Assembly (NCBI RefSeq): GCF_051014445.1
Contig: NW_027488366.1
Coordinates: forward strand, 28,042,001 to 28,106,000
Origin: Colletes latitarsis
Taxonomy: Eukaryota > Arthropoda > Insecta > Hymenoptera > Colletidae
Length of the DNA stretch: 64,000 nt
Reading direction: 5' to 3'
Below are positions 1-11,967 of the stretch, piece after piece. Within the stretch, counting starts at the first letter, position 1, and the number at the start of each line of letters is the position of its first letter. The translations under genes and the position numbers were made by a program. The notes under the pieces were generated by a model. That model had not been told where the DNA came from. It worked only from the letters and a program-made list of their open reading frames with translations, and made no database searches.

Positions 1-2102
1 AGGTCTGGGATTTGCTCTCATCAGGCTCATTCTTTCGCATATTTCTCATACTTGATGGCTAGATGTTGGGCTTTTTCTGGATTGCATCACGTAGTAATGA
101 AGTACAACACTGAAACAGTCAATTAAACCTGGTTTCCATCATTATCGTAGAGGACAACGCAAGTTAGGTCTGGGATAGGTCTGCGATTTGCCCTCATCAG
201 GCTCATACTTTCCGCGTTTTTCACATACTTGTTGAACAGATCCTGGGTTTTTTCTGGTTTGGATCACGTAGTAGTGTGGGACCACACTGAAACAATCAAT
301 TAAACCTGATCTTGATAAATATTTTAGAGGATAACGCATGTTAGGTCTGGGATAGGTCTGGGATTTGCCCTCATCAGACTCATACTTTCGCACAGTTCAC
401 ATACTCGTTGAACAGATCCTGGGTTATTTTCTGGTTTGGATCACATAGTAATGTGGTACCACACTGAAACAGTCAATTAAACTTGGTTTCCATCAATATC
501 TTAAAGGACAACGCAAGTTAGGTCTGGGATAGGTCTTGGATTTGCCCTCATCAGGCTCATACTTTCGCGTTTTTCACATACTTTTTGAACAGATCCTGGG
601 TTTTTTCTGGTTTGGATCACGTAGTAGTATGGTACCACACTGAAACAGTACATTGAACCTGGTTTGGATCATTATTTTAGAGGATAACGCATGTTAGGTC
701 TAGGTTAGGTCTGGGATTTTCACTCATCAGATTCATACTTTCGCATTCTTCACATACTTGTTGAACGGATCCTGGGTTTTTTCTGGTTTGGATCACGTAG
801 TAATGTGGTACCACACTGAAACAGTCGATTAAACCTGGTTTCGATCAATATTTTACAGGATAACGCAAGATAAGTCTGGGATTGGTCTGGGATTTGACCT
901 CATCAGACTCACACTTTCGCACACTTCACATACTCGTTGAACAGATCCAGGGTATTTTCTGGTTTGGATCACGTAGTGATGTGGTACCACACTGAAACAG
1001 TCGATTAAACCTGGTTTCAATCAATATTTTAGAGGATAACGCAAGTTAGGTCTGGGATAGGTCTGGGATTTGACCCCATCAGACTCATACTTTCGCACAC
1101 TTCACATACTCGTTGAACAGATCCTGGGTTATTTTCTGGTTTGTATAACATAGTAATGTGGTACCACACTGAAACAGTCGATTAAACCAGGTTTCGATCA
1201 ATATTTTAGAGAATAATTCATGTGATGTCTAGGTTAGGTCTGGGATTTGCTCTCATCAGGCTCATTCTTTCGCATATTTCTCATACTTCATGGCTAGATC
1301 CTGGGCTGTTTCTGGATTGTATCACGTAGTAATGTGGTACCACGATGAAACAGTCAATTAAACCTGGTTTCAATCAATATTTTAGAGGATGACGCATGTT
1401 AGGCCTCGGTTAGGTCTGGGATTTTCACTCATCAGACTCATACTTTCGCATTCTTCACATACTTGTTGAACTGATCCTGGGTTTTTTCTGGTTTGGATCA
1501 CGTAGTAATGTGGTACCACACTGAAACAGTCGATTAAACCTGGTTTCAATCAATATTTTAGAGGATAACGCAAGTTAGGTCTGGGATAGGTCTGGGATTT
1601 GACCCCATCAGTCTCATACTTTCGCACACTTCACATACTCGTTGATACAGATCCTGGGTTTTTTCTGGTTTGCATCACTTAGTAATGTGGGACCACACTG
1701 AAACAATCAATTAAACCTGGTCTTGATAAATATTTTAGAGGATAACGCATGTTAGGTCTGGGTTAGGTCTAGGATTTGCCCTCATCAGGCTCATACTTTC
1801 GCATATTTCTCATACTTCATGGCTAGATCCTGGGCTGTTTCTGGATTGTATCACGTAGTAATGTGGCACCACGCTGAAACAGTCAATTAAACCTGGTTTC
1901 AATCAATATTTTAGAGGATGACGCATGTTAGGCCTCGGTTAGGTCTGGGATTTTCACTCATCAGACTCATACTTTCGCATTCTTCACATACTTGTTGAAC
2001 GGATCCTGGGTTTTTTCTGGTTTGGATCACGTAGTAATGTGGTACCACACTGAAACAGTCGATTAAACCTGGTTTCGATCAATATTTTAGAGGATAACGC
2101 AA

Positions 2103-2279
2103 GTTAAGTCTGGGATTGGTGTGGGATTTGACCTCATCAGACTCATACTTTCGCACACTTCACATACTCGTTGAACAGATCCTGAGTTATTTTCTGGTTT
2201 GGATCACATAGTAATGTGGTACCACACTGAAACAGTCGATTAAACCAGGTTTCGATCAATATTTTTGAGGATAACGCAT
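2103..2279. repeat. Reference monomer, type D (177 bp)
   Basis: Type D has TTTGACCTCATCAGACTC, CGCACACTTCACATACTCG, a T tract interrupted as GTTATTTTCTGG (one base longer than the usual tract) and usually TCACATAG in place of TCACGTAG. The extra base makes it 177 bp and explains why some HOR periods are not exact multiples of 176. Confidence 0.88.
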
Positions 2280-3691
2280 GTTAGGTCTAGGTTAGGTCTG
2301 GGATTTGCTCTCATCAGGCTCATACTTTCGCACACTTCACATACTCGTTTGACAGATCCTGGGTTATTTTCTGGTTTGGATCACGTAGTAATTTGGGACC
2401 ACACTGAAACAGTCAATAAAACCTGGTTTCGATCAATATTTTAGAGAATAATTCATGTTATGTCTAGGTTAGGCCTGGGATTTGCTCTCATCAGGCTCAT
2501 TCTTTCGCATATTTCTCATACTTGATGGCTAGATGCTGGGCTTTTTCTGGATTGCATCACGTAGTAATGAAGTACAACACTGAAACAGTCAATTAAACCT
2601 GGTTTCCATCATTATCTTAAAGGACAACGCAAGTTAGGTCTGGGATAGGTCTGGGATTTGCCCTCATCAGGCTCATACTTTCCGCGTTTTTCACATACTT
2701 GTTGAACAGATCCTGGGTTTTTTCTGGTTTGGATCACGTAGTAGTGTGGGACCACACTGAAACAATCAATTAAACCTGATCTTGATAAATATTTTAGAGG
2801 ATAACGCATGTTAGGTCTGGGATAGGTCTGGGATTTGCCCTCATCAGACTCATACTTTCGCACAGTTCACATACTCTTTGAACAGATCCTGGGTTATTTT
2901 CTGGTTTGGAGCACATAGTAATGTGGTACCACACTGAAACAGTCAATTAAACCAGGTTTCGATCAATATTTTTGAGGATAACGCATGTTAGGTCTTGGTT
3001 AGGTCTGGGATTTTCACTCATCAGACTCACACTTTCTCATATTTCTCATACTAGATGGCTAGATACTGTGCTTTTTCTGGATTGCATCACGTTGTAATGA
3101 AGTACAACACTGAAACACTCAATTAAACCTGGTTTCGATCAATATTATTGAGGATAACGCATGTTAGGTCTAGGTTAGGCCTGGGATTTTCACTCATCAG
3201 ACTCATACTTTCACGTTCTTCACATGTTTGTTGAACGGATCTTGGGGTTTTTCTGGTGTGGATCACGTAGTAATGTTGTACCACACTGAAACAATCAATT
3301 AAACCTGATCTTGATAAATATTTTAGAGGATAACGCATGTTAGGTCTAGGTTAGGTCTGGGATTTGCTCTCATCAGGGTCATTCTTTCGCAATATTTCTC
3401 ATATTTGACGGCTAGATCCTGGGCTTTCTCTGGATTGCATCACGTAGTAATGAAGTACAACACTGAAACAGTCAATTAAACCTGGTTTCCATCAATATTT
3501 TAGAGGACAACGCATGTCAGGTCTAGGTTAGGCCTGGGATTTGCTCTCATCAGGGTCATACTTTCGCATTCTTCACATACTTGTTGTACGGATCCTGGGT
3601 TTTTTCTGGTTTGGATCACGTAGTAATGTGGGACCACACTGAAACAGTCAATTAAACCTGGTTTCAATCAATATTTTTGAGAATAATACAT

Positions 3692-3867
3692 GTTAGGTCT
3701 AGGTTAGGTCTGGGATTTGCTCTCATCAGGCTCATTCTTTCGCATATTTCTCATACTTGATGGCTAGATGCTGGGCTTTTTCTGGATTGCATCACGTAGT
3801 AATGAAGTACAACACTGAAACAGTCAATTAAACCTGGTTTCCATCAATATCTTAGAGGACAACGCAA
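3692..3867. repeat. Reference monomer, type A (176 bp)
   Basis: Type A is recognised by TTTGCTCTCATCAGGCTC, then ATTCTTTCGCATATTTCTC, TTGATGGCTAGAT, GGGCTTTTTCTGGATTGC and GAAGTACAACAC. The last segment replaces the GTGGTACCAC dyad of most other types, so A monomers lack the palindrome. A-type units are spread through the whole array and are the first member of the A-C-B trimers. Confidence 0.9.
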
Positions 3868-4043
3868 GTTAGGTCTGGGATAGGTCTGGGATTTGCCCTC
3901 ATCAGGCTCATACTTTCGCGTTTTTCACATACTTGTTGAACAAATCCTGGGTTTTTTCTGGTTTGGATCACGTAGTAGTGTGGTACAACACTGAAACAGT
4001 CCATTAAACCTGGTTTGGATCAATATTTTAGAGGATAACGCAT
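3868..4043. repeat. Reference monomer, type C (176 bp)
   Basis: Type C has TTTGCCCTCATCAGGCTC, TTTCGCGTTTTTCACATAC and CACGTAGTAGTGTGGTACC. The AGTAGTG variant extends the dyad to 16 bp in intact C copies. In this particular copy a C-to-A change at 3,987 breaks the dyad; the duplicate at 9,327-9,502 has it intact. Confidence 0.9.
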
Positions 4044-4219
4044 GTTAGGTCTAGGTTAGGTCTGGGATTTTCACTCATCAGACTCATACTTTCGCATTCT
4101 TCACATACTTGTTGTACGGATCCTGGGTTTTTTCTGGTTTGGATCACGTGGTAATGTGGGACCACACTGAAACAGTCAATTAAACCTGGTTTCAATCAAT
4201 ATTTTTGAGAATAATACAT
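4044..4219. repeat. Reference monomer, type B (176 bp)
   Basis: Type B is recognised by GATTTTCACTCATCAGACTC, CGCATTCTTCACATACTTG and a GGATCCTGGG segment containing a BamHI-like GGATCC. It is the third member of the A-C-B trimer. The dyad centre in this copy is GGGACC; in most B copies it is GGTACC. Confidence 0.9.
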
Positions 4220-4774
4220 GTTAGGTCCAGGTTAGGTCTGGGATTTGCTCTCATCAGGCTCATTCTTTCGCATATTTCTCATACTTGATGGCTAGATGCT
4301 GGGCTTTTTCTGGATTGCATCAAGTAGTAATGAAGTACAACACAGAAACAGTCAATTGAACCTGGTTTCCATCAATATCTTAGAGGACAACGCAAGTTAG
4401 GTCTGGGATAGGTCTGGGATTTGCCCTCATCAGGCTCATACTTTCGCGTTTTTCACATACATGTTGAACAGATCCTGGGTTTTTTCTGGTTTGGATCACG
4501 TAGTAGTGTGGTACCTCACTGAAACAGTCCATTAAACCTGGTTTGGATCAATATTTTAGAGGATAACGCATGTTAGGTCTAGGTTAGGTCGGGGATTTTC
4601 ACTCATCAGACTCATACTTTCGCATTCTTCACATACTTGTTGTACGGATCCCGGGTTTTTTCTGGTTTGGATCACGTAGTAATGTGGGACCACACTGAAA
4701 CAGTCAATTAAACCTGCTTTCGATCAATATTTTTGAGAATAACACATGTTAGGTCTAGGTTAGGTCTGGGATTT

Positions 4775-5283
4775 TCACTCATCAGACTCATACTTTCGCA
4801 TTCTTCACATACTTGTTGTACGGATCCTGGGTTTTTTCTGGTTTGGATCACGTGGTAATGTGGTACCACACTGAAACAGTCGATTAAACCAGGTTTCGAT
4901 CAATGTTTTTGAGGATAACGCATGTTAGGTCTAGGTTAGGCCTGGGATTTTCACTCATCAGACTCATACTTTCGCATTCTTCACATACGTGTTGAACGGA
5001 TCCTGGGTTTTTTCTGGTTTGGATCACGTAGTAATGTGGGACCACACTGAAACAGTCAATTAAACCTAGTTTCGATCAATATTTTAGAGAATAATTCATG
5101 TTAGGTCTAGGTTAGGCCTGGGATTTGCTCTCATCAGGCTCATACTTTCGCACACTTCACATACTCGTTTGACAGATCCTGGGTTATTTTCTGGTTTGGA
5201 TCACGTAGTATTGTGGGACCACACTGAAACAGTCAATTAAACCTGGTTTCGATCAATATTTTAGAGAATGTTATGTCTAGGTT
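4775..5283. repeat. Three-monomer link between HOR-1 copies, with a short monomer
   Basis: This link holds two B monomers and one A/D hybrid. The B plus A/D pair matches the pair at about 7,563-7,910 in copy 2, including a shared CCTAGTTTCGATC. The last monomer has lost 7 bp (GAGAATGTTATG where neighbours have GAGAATAATTCATGTTATG), making it about 169 bp, one of the few length changes here that is not a monomer multiple. Confidence 0.85.
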
Positions 5284-8200
5284 AGGTCTGGGATTTGCTC
5301 TCATCAGGCTCATTCTTTCGCATATTTCTCATACTTGATGGCTAGATGTTGGGCTTTTTCTGGATTGCATCACGTAGTAATGAAGTACAACACTGAAACA
5401 GTCAATTAAACCTGGTTTCCGTCATTATCGTAGAGGACAACGCAAGTTAGGTCTGGGATAGGTCTGCGATTTGCCCTCATCAGGCTCATACTTTCCGCGT
5501 TTTTCACATACTTGTTGAACAGATCCTGGGTTTTTTCTGGTTTGGATCACGTAGTAGTGTGGGACCACACTGAAACAATCAATTAAACCTGATCTTGATA
5601 AATATTTTAGAGGATAACGCATGTTAGGTCTGGGATAGGTCTGGGATTTGCCCTCATCAGACTCATACTTTCGCACAGTTCACATACTCGTTGAACAGAT
5701 CCTGGGTTATTTTCTGGTTTGGATCACATAGTAATGTGGTACCACACTGAAACAGTCAATTAAACTTGGTTTCCATCAATATCTTAAAGGACAACGCAAG
5801 TTAGGTCTGGGATAGGTCTTGGATTTGCCCTCATCAGGCTCATACTTTCGCGTTTTTCACATACTTTTTGAACAGATCCTGGGTTTTTTCTGGTTTGGAT
5901 CACGTAGTAGTATGGTACCACACTGAAACAGTACATTGAACCTGGTTTGGATCATTATTTTAGAGGATAACGCATGTTAGGTCTAGGTTAGGTCTGGGAT
6001 TTTCACTCATCAGATTCATACTTTCGCATTCTTCACATACTTGTTGAACGGATCCTGGGTTTTTTCTGGTTTGGATCACGTAGTAATGTGGTACCACACT
6101 GAAACAGTCGATTAAACCTGGTTTCGATCAATATTTTAGAGGATAACGCAAGATAAGTCTGGGATTGGTCTGGGATTTGACCTCATCAGACTCACACTTT
6201 CGCACACTTCACATACTCGTTGAACAGATCCTGGGTATTTTCTGGTTTGGATCACGTAGTGATGTGGTACCACACTGAAACAGTCGATTAAACCTGGTTT
6301 CAATCAATATTTTAGAGGATAACGCAAGTTAGGTCTGGGATAGGTCTGGGATTTGACCCCATCAGACTCATACTTTCGCACACTTCACATACTCGTTGAA
6401 CAGATCCTGGGTTATTTTCTGGTTTGTATAACATAGTAATGTGGTACCACACTGAAACAGTCGATTAAACCAGGTTTCGATCAATATTTTAGAGAATAAT
6501 TCATGTGATGTCTAGGTTAGGTCTGGGATTTGCTCTCATCAGGCTCATTCTTTCGCATATTTCTCATACTTCATGGCTAGATCCTGGGCTGTTTCTGGAT
6601 TGTATCACGTAGTAATGTGGTACCACGATGAAACAGTCAATTAAACCTGGTTTCAATCAATATTTTAGAGGATGACGCATGTTAGGCCTCGGTTAGGTCT
6701 GGGATTTTCACTCATCAGACTCATACTTTCGCATTCTTCACATACTTGTTGAACTGATCCTGGGTTTTTTCTGGTTTGGATCACGTAGTAATGTGGTACC
6801 ACACTGAAACAGTCGATTAAACCTGGTTTCAATCAATATTTTAGAGGATAACGCAAGTTAGGTCTGGGATAGGTCTGGGATTTGACCCCATCAGTCTCAT
6901 ACTTTCGCACACTTCACATACTCGTTGATACAGATCCTGGGTTTTTTCTGGTTTGCATCACTTAGTAATGTGGGACCACACTGAAACAATCAATTAAACC
7001 TGGTCTTGATAAATATTTTAGAGGATAACGCATGTTAGGTCTGGGTTAGGTCTAGGATTTGCCCTCATCAGGCTCATACTTTCGCATATTTCTCATACTT
7101 CATGGCTAGATCCTGGGCTGTTTCTGGATTGTATCACGTAGTAATGTGGCACCACGCTGAAACAGTCAATTAAACCTGGTTTCAATCAATATTTTAGAGG
7201 ATGACGCATGTTAGGCCTCGGTTAGGTCTGGGATTTTCACTCATCAGACTCATACTTTCGCATTCTTCACATACTTGTTGAACGGATCCTGGGTTTTTTC
7301 TGGTTTGGATCACGTAGTAATGTGGTACCACACTGAAACAGTCGATTAAACCTGGTTTCGATCAATATTTTAGAGGATAACGCAAGTTAAGTCTGGGATT
7401 GGTGTGGGATTTGACCTCATCAGACTCATACTTTCGCACACTTCACATACTCGTTGAACAGATCCTGAGTTATTTTCTGGTTTGGATCACATAGTAATGT
7501 GGTACCACACTGAAACAGTCGATTAAACCAGGTTTCGATCAATATTTTTGAGGATAACGCATGTTAGGTCTAGGTTAGGCCTGGGATTTTCACTCATCAG
7601 ACTCATACTTTCGCATTCTTCACATACTTGTTGAACGGATCCTGGTTTTTTTCTGGTTTGGATCAGGTAGTAATGTGGGACCACACTGAAACAGTCAATT
7701 AAACCTAGTTTCGATCAATATTTTAGAGAATAATTCATGTTAGGTCTAGGTTAGGTCTGGGATTTGCTCTCATCAGGCTCATACTTTCGCACACTTCACA
7801 TACTCGTTTGACAGATCCTGGGTTATTTTCTGGTTTGGATCACGTAGTAATTTGGGACCACACTGAAACAGTCAATAAAACCTGGTTTCGATCAATATTT
7901 TAGAGAATAATTCATGTTATGTCTAGGTTAGGCCTGGGATTTGCTCTCATCAGGCTCATTCTTTCGCATATTTCTCATACTTGATGGCTAGATGCTGGGC
8001 TTTTTCTGGATTGCATCACGTAGTAATGAAGTACAACACTGAAACAGTCAATTAAACCTGGTTTCCATCATTATCTTAAAGGACAACGCAAGTTAGGTCT
8101 GGGATAGGTCTGGGATTTGCCCTCATCAGGCTCATACTTTCCGCGTTTTTCACATACTTGTTGAACAGATCCTGGGTTTTTTCTGGTTTGGATCACGTAG

Positions 8201-10233
8201 TAGTGTGGGACCACACTGAAACAATCAATTAAACCTGATCTTGATAAATATTTTAGAGGATAACGCATGTTAGGTCTGGGATAGGTCTGGGATTTGCCCT
8301 CATCAGACTCATACTTTCGCACAGTTCACATACTCTTTGAACAGATCCTGGGTTATTTTCTGGTTTGGAGCACATAGTAATGTGGTACCACACTGAAACA
8401 GTCGATTAAACCAGGTTTCGATCAATATTTTTGAGGATAACGCATGTTAGGTCTTGGTTAGGTCTGGGATTTTCACTCATCAGACTCACACTTTCTCATA
8501 TTTCTCATACTAGATGGCTAGATACTGTGCTTTTTCTGGATTGCATCACGTTGTAATGAAGTACAACACTGTAACACTCAATTAAACCTGGTTTCGATCA
8601 ATATTATTGAGGATAACGCATGTTAGGTCTAGGTTAGGCCTGGGATTTTCACTCATCAGACTCATACTTTCACGTTCTTCACATGTTTGTTGAACGGATC
8701 TTGGGGTTTTTCTGGTGTGGATCACGTAGTAATGTTGTACCACACTGAAACAATCAATTAAACCTGATCTTGATAAATATTTTAGAGGATAACGCATGTT
8801 AGGTCTAGGTTAGGTCTGGGATTTGCTCTCATCAGGGTCATTCTTTCGCAATATTTCTCATATTTGACGGCTAGATCCTGGGCTTTCTCTGGATTGCATC
8901 ACGTAGTAATGAAGTACAACACTGAAACAGTCAATTAAACCTGGTTTCCATCAATATTTTAGAGGACAACGCATGTCAGGTCTAGGTTAGGCCTGGGATT
9001 TGCTCTCATCAGGGTCATACTTTCGCATTCTTCACATACTTGTTGTACGGATCCTGGGTTTTTTCTGGTTTGGATCACGTAGTAATGTGGGACCACACTG
9101 AAACAGTCAATTAAACCTGGTTTCAATCAATATTTTTGAGAATAATACATGTTAGGTCTAGGTTAGGTCTGGGATTTGCTCTCATCAGGCTCATTCTTTC
9201 GCATATTTCTCATACTTGATGGCTAGATGCTGGGCTTTTTCTGGATTGCATCACGTAGTAATGAAGTACAACACTGAAACAGTCAATTAAACCTGGTTTC
9301 CATCAATATCTTAGAGGACAACGCAAGTTAGGTCTGGGATAGGTCTGGGATTTGCCCTCATCAGGCTCATACTTTCGCGTTTTTCACATACTTGTTGAAC
9401 AAATCCTGGGTTTTTTCTGGTTTGGATCACGTAGTAGTGTGGTACCACACTGAAACAGTCCATTAAACCTGGTTTGGATCAATATTTTAGAGGATAACGC
9501 ATGTTAGGTCTAGGTTAGGTCTGGGATTTTCACTCATCAGACTCATACTTTCGCATTCTTCACATACTTGTTGTACGGATCCTGGGTTTTTTCTGGTTTG
9601 GATCACGTGGTAATGTGGGACCACACTGAAACAGTCAATTAAACCTGGTTTCAATCAATATTTTTGAGAATAATACATGTTAGGTCCAGGTTAGGTCTGG
9701 GATTTGCTCTCATCAGGCTCATTCTTTCGCATATTTCTCATACTTGATGGCTAGATGCTGGGCTTTTTCTGGATTGCATCAAGTAGTAATGAAGTACAAC
9801 ACAGAAACAGTCAATTGAACCTGGTTTCCATCAATATCTTAGAGGACAACGCAAGTTAGGTCTGGGATAGGTCTGGGATTTGCCCTCATCAGGCTCATAC
9901 TTTCGCGTTTTTCACATACATGTTGAACAGATCCTGGGTTTTTTCTGGTTTGGATCACGTAGTAGTGTGGTACCTCACTGAAACAGTCCATTAAACCTGG
10001 TTTGGATCAATATTTTAGAGGATAACGCATGTTAGGTCTAGGTTAGGTCGGGGATTTTCACTCATCAGACTCATACTTTCGCATTCTTCACATACTTGTT
10101 GTACGGATCCCGGGTTTATTCTGGTTTGGATCACGTAGTAATGTGGGACCACACTGAAACAGTCAATTAAACCTGCTTTCGATCAATATTTTTGAGAATA
10201 ACACATGTTAGGTCTAGGTTAGGTCTGGGATTT
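5284..10233. repeat. HOR-1, copy 2
   Basis: Tandem duplicate of 1-4,774. It contains one extra B monomer at 7,563-7,738, which moves the offset from 5,283 to 5,459 bp. Beyond 10,233 it continues with a third A-C-B trimer where copy 1 has B monomers. The few differences per kb suggest a recent duplication or strong homogenisation. Confidence 0.93.
7563..7738. repeat. Extra B monomer in HOR-1 copy 2
   Basis: Exactly one 176-bp monomer is present here and absent at the matching place in copy 1 (about 2,281). It resembles the B monomer at about 4,924-5,100, sharing CCTAGTTTCGATC. Because the B plus A/D plus A order occurs twice with B (about 4.9 kb and here) and once without (about 2.3 kb), loss from copy 1 is at least as likely as gain in copy 2. 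Confidence 0.85.
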
Positions 10234-10734
10234 GCTCTCATCAGGCTCATTCTTTCGCATATTTCTCATACTTGGTGGCTAGATGCTGGGCTTTTTCTGG
10301 ATTGCATCACGTAGTAATGAAGTACAACACAGAAACAGTCAATTAAACCTGGTTTCCATCAATATCTTAGAGGACAACGCAAGTTAGGTCTGGGATAGGT
10401 CTGGGATTTGCCCTCATCAGGCTCATACTTTCGCGTTTTTCACATACATGTTGAACAGATCCTGGGTTTTTTCTGGTTTGGATCACGTAGTAGTGTGGTA
10501 CCACACTGAAACAGTCCATTAAACCTGGTTTGGATCAATATTTTAGAGGATAACGCATGTTAGGTCTAGGTTAGGTCGGGGATTTTCACTCATCAGACTC
10601 ATACTTTCGGATTCTTCACATACTTGTTGAACGGATCCTGGGTTTTTTCTGGTTTGGATCACGTAGTAGTGTGGTACCACACTGAAACAGTCCATTAAAC
10701 CTGGTTTGGATCAATATTTTAGAGGATAACGCAT
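9151..10734. repeat. Three A-C-B trimers (3 x 528 bp)
   Basis: Trimers begin at 9,151, 9,679 and 10,207. The first two match the pair at 3,692-4,747; the third has no counterpart in HOR-1 copy 1. This overlaps the right edge of HOR-1 copy 2 and makes the join to the central domain. Confidence 0.88.
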
Positions 10735-11967
10735 GTTAGGTCTAGGTTAGGTCTGGGATTTTAACTCATCAGACTCATACTTTCGCATTCTTCACATACT
10801 TGTTGAACGGATCCTGGGTTTTTTCTGGTTTGGATCACGTAGTAATGTGGGCCCACACTGAAACAATCATTTAAACCTGGTCTTGATAAATATTTTAGAG
10901 GATAACGCAAATTAGGTCTGGGATAGGTCAGGGATTTGACCTTATCAGACTCATAATTTCGCACACTTCACATACTCCTTGAACAGATCCTGGGTTATTT
11001 TCTGGTTTGGATCACATAGTAATGTGGTACCACACTGAAACAGTCGATTAAACCAGGTTTCGATCAATATTTTAGAGAATAATTCATGTTAGGTCTAGGT
11101 TAGGTCAAGGATTTGCTCTCATCAGGCTCATTCTTTCGCATATTTCTCATACTTGATGGCTAGATCCTGGACTTTTTCTGGATTGCATCACGTAGTAATG
11201 AAGTACAACACTGAAACAGTCAATTAAACCTGGTTTCCATCAATATCTTCGAGGACAACGCAAGTTAGGTCTGGGATAGGTTTGGGATTTGCTCCCATCA
11301 GGCTCATACTTTCGCGTTTTTCACATACATGTTGAACAGATCCTGGGTTTTTTCTGGTTTGGATCACGTAGTAGTGTGGTACCACACTGAAACAGTCCAT
11401 TAAACATGGTTTGGATCAATATTTTAGAGGATAACGCATGTTAGGTCTAGGTTAGGTCGGGGATTTTCACTCATCAGACTCATACTTTCGCATTCTTCAC
11501 ATACTTGTTGAACGGATCCTGGGTTTTTTCTGGTTTGGATCACGTAGTAATGTGGTACCACACTGAAACAGTCGATTAAACCTGGTTTCGATCAATATTT
11601 TAGAGGATAACGCATGTTAGGTCTAGGTTAGCCCTGGGATTTTCACTCATCAGACTCATACTTTTGCGTTTTTCACATACTTGTTGAACAGATCCTGGGT
11701 TTTTTCTGGTTTGGATCACGTAGTAGTGTGGTACCACACTGAAACAGTCCATTAAACCTGGTTTGGATCAATATTTTAGAGGATAACGCATGTTAGGTAT
11801 AGGTTAGGTCTGGGATTTTCACTCATCAGACTCATACTTTCGCATTCTTCACATACTTGTTGTACGGATCCTGGGTTTTTTCTGGTTTGGATCACGTAGT
11901 AATGTGGGACCACACTGAAACAGTCAATTAAACCTGGTTTCGATGAATATTTTTGAGAATAACACAT
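10735..11967. repeat. Seven mixed monomers at the entry of the central domain
   Basis: Order is B, D, A, C, B, G-like, B. The first B contains the GGGCCC dyad variant at 10,846-10,857. A and C here carry GGTCAAGGATTTGC and TTCGAGGACAACGC, variants that recur later in the central domain. Confidence 0.85.
10846..10857. other. Palindrome with GGGCCC centre, copy 1
   Basis: TGTGGGCCCACA is self-complementary although the centre changed from TA to GC. The common one-step variant TGTGGGACCACA keeps both arms but not the centre. Confidence 0.9.

Larger units (their letters stand above)
3692..4747. repeat. Two A-C-B trimers (2 x 528 bp)
   Basis: Trimer starts at 3,692 and 4,220 are exactly 528 bp apart. 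Each comprises A (gaagtac), C (CGCGTTTTTC) and B (CGCATTCTTC). The second trimer carries GGATCCCGGG in its B monomer. Confidence 0.9.
1..4774. repeat. HOR-1, copy 1 (left end cut by the window)
   Basis: This stretch aligns to 5,284-10,233 with only scattered base differences. The offset is 5,283 bp up to about 2,280 and 5,459 bp after it. Monomer order is A, C, D, C, B, D, D, E, B, D, E, B, D, A/D, A, C, D, B/A, B, A, A/B, then A-C-B trimers. The A-C-D group at the start recurs inside the same copy at about 2,455-2,980. Differences from copy 2 include 129-ish (A/G), 948-ish (A/T) and 3,987. Identity ends at 4,774 within GGATTT, where copy 2 turns into an A monomer. Confidence 0.93.

Noticed and set aside
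1..10233. HOR-1 duplication as an assembly artefact
   Set aside because: Not excluded, but the copies differ by a whole monomer, a 7-bp deletion at the seam and scattered bases, which a simple assembly duplication would not give. Long reads would settle it.
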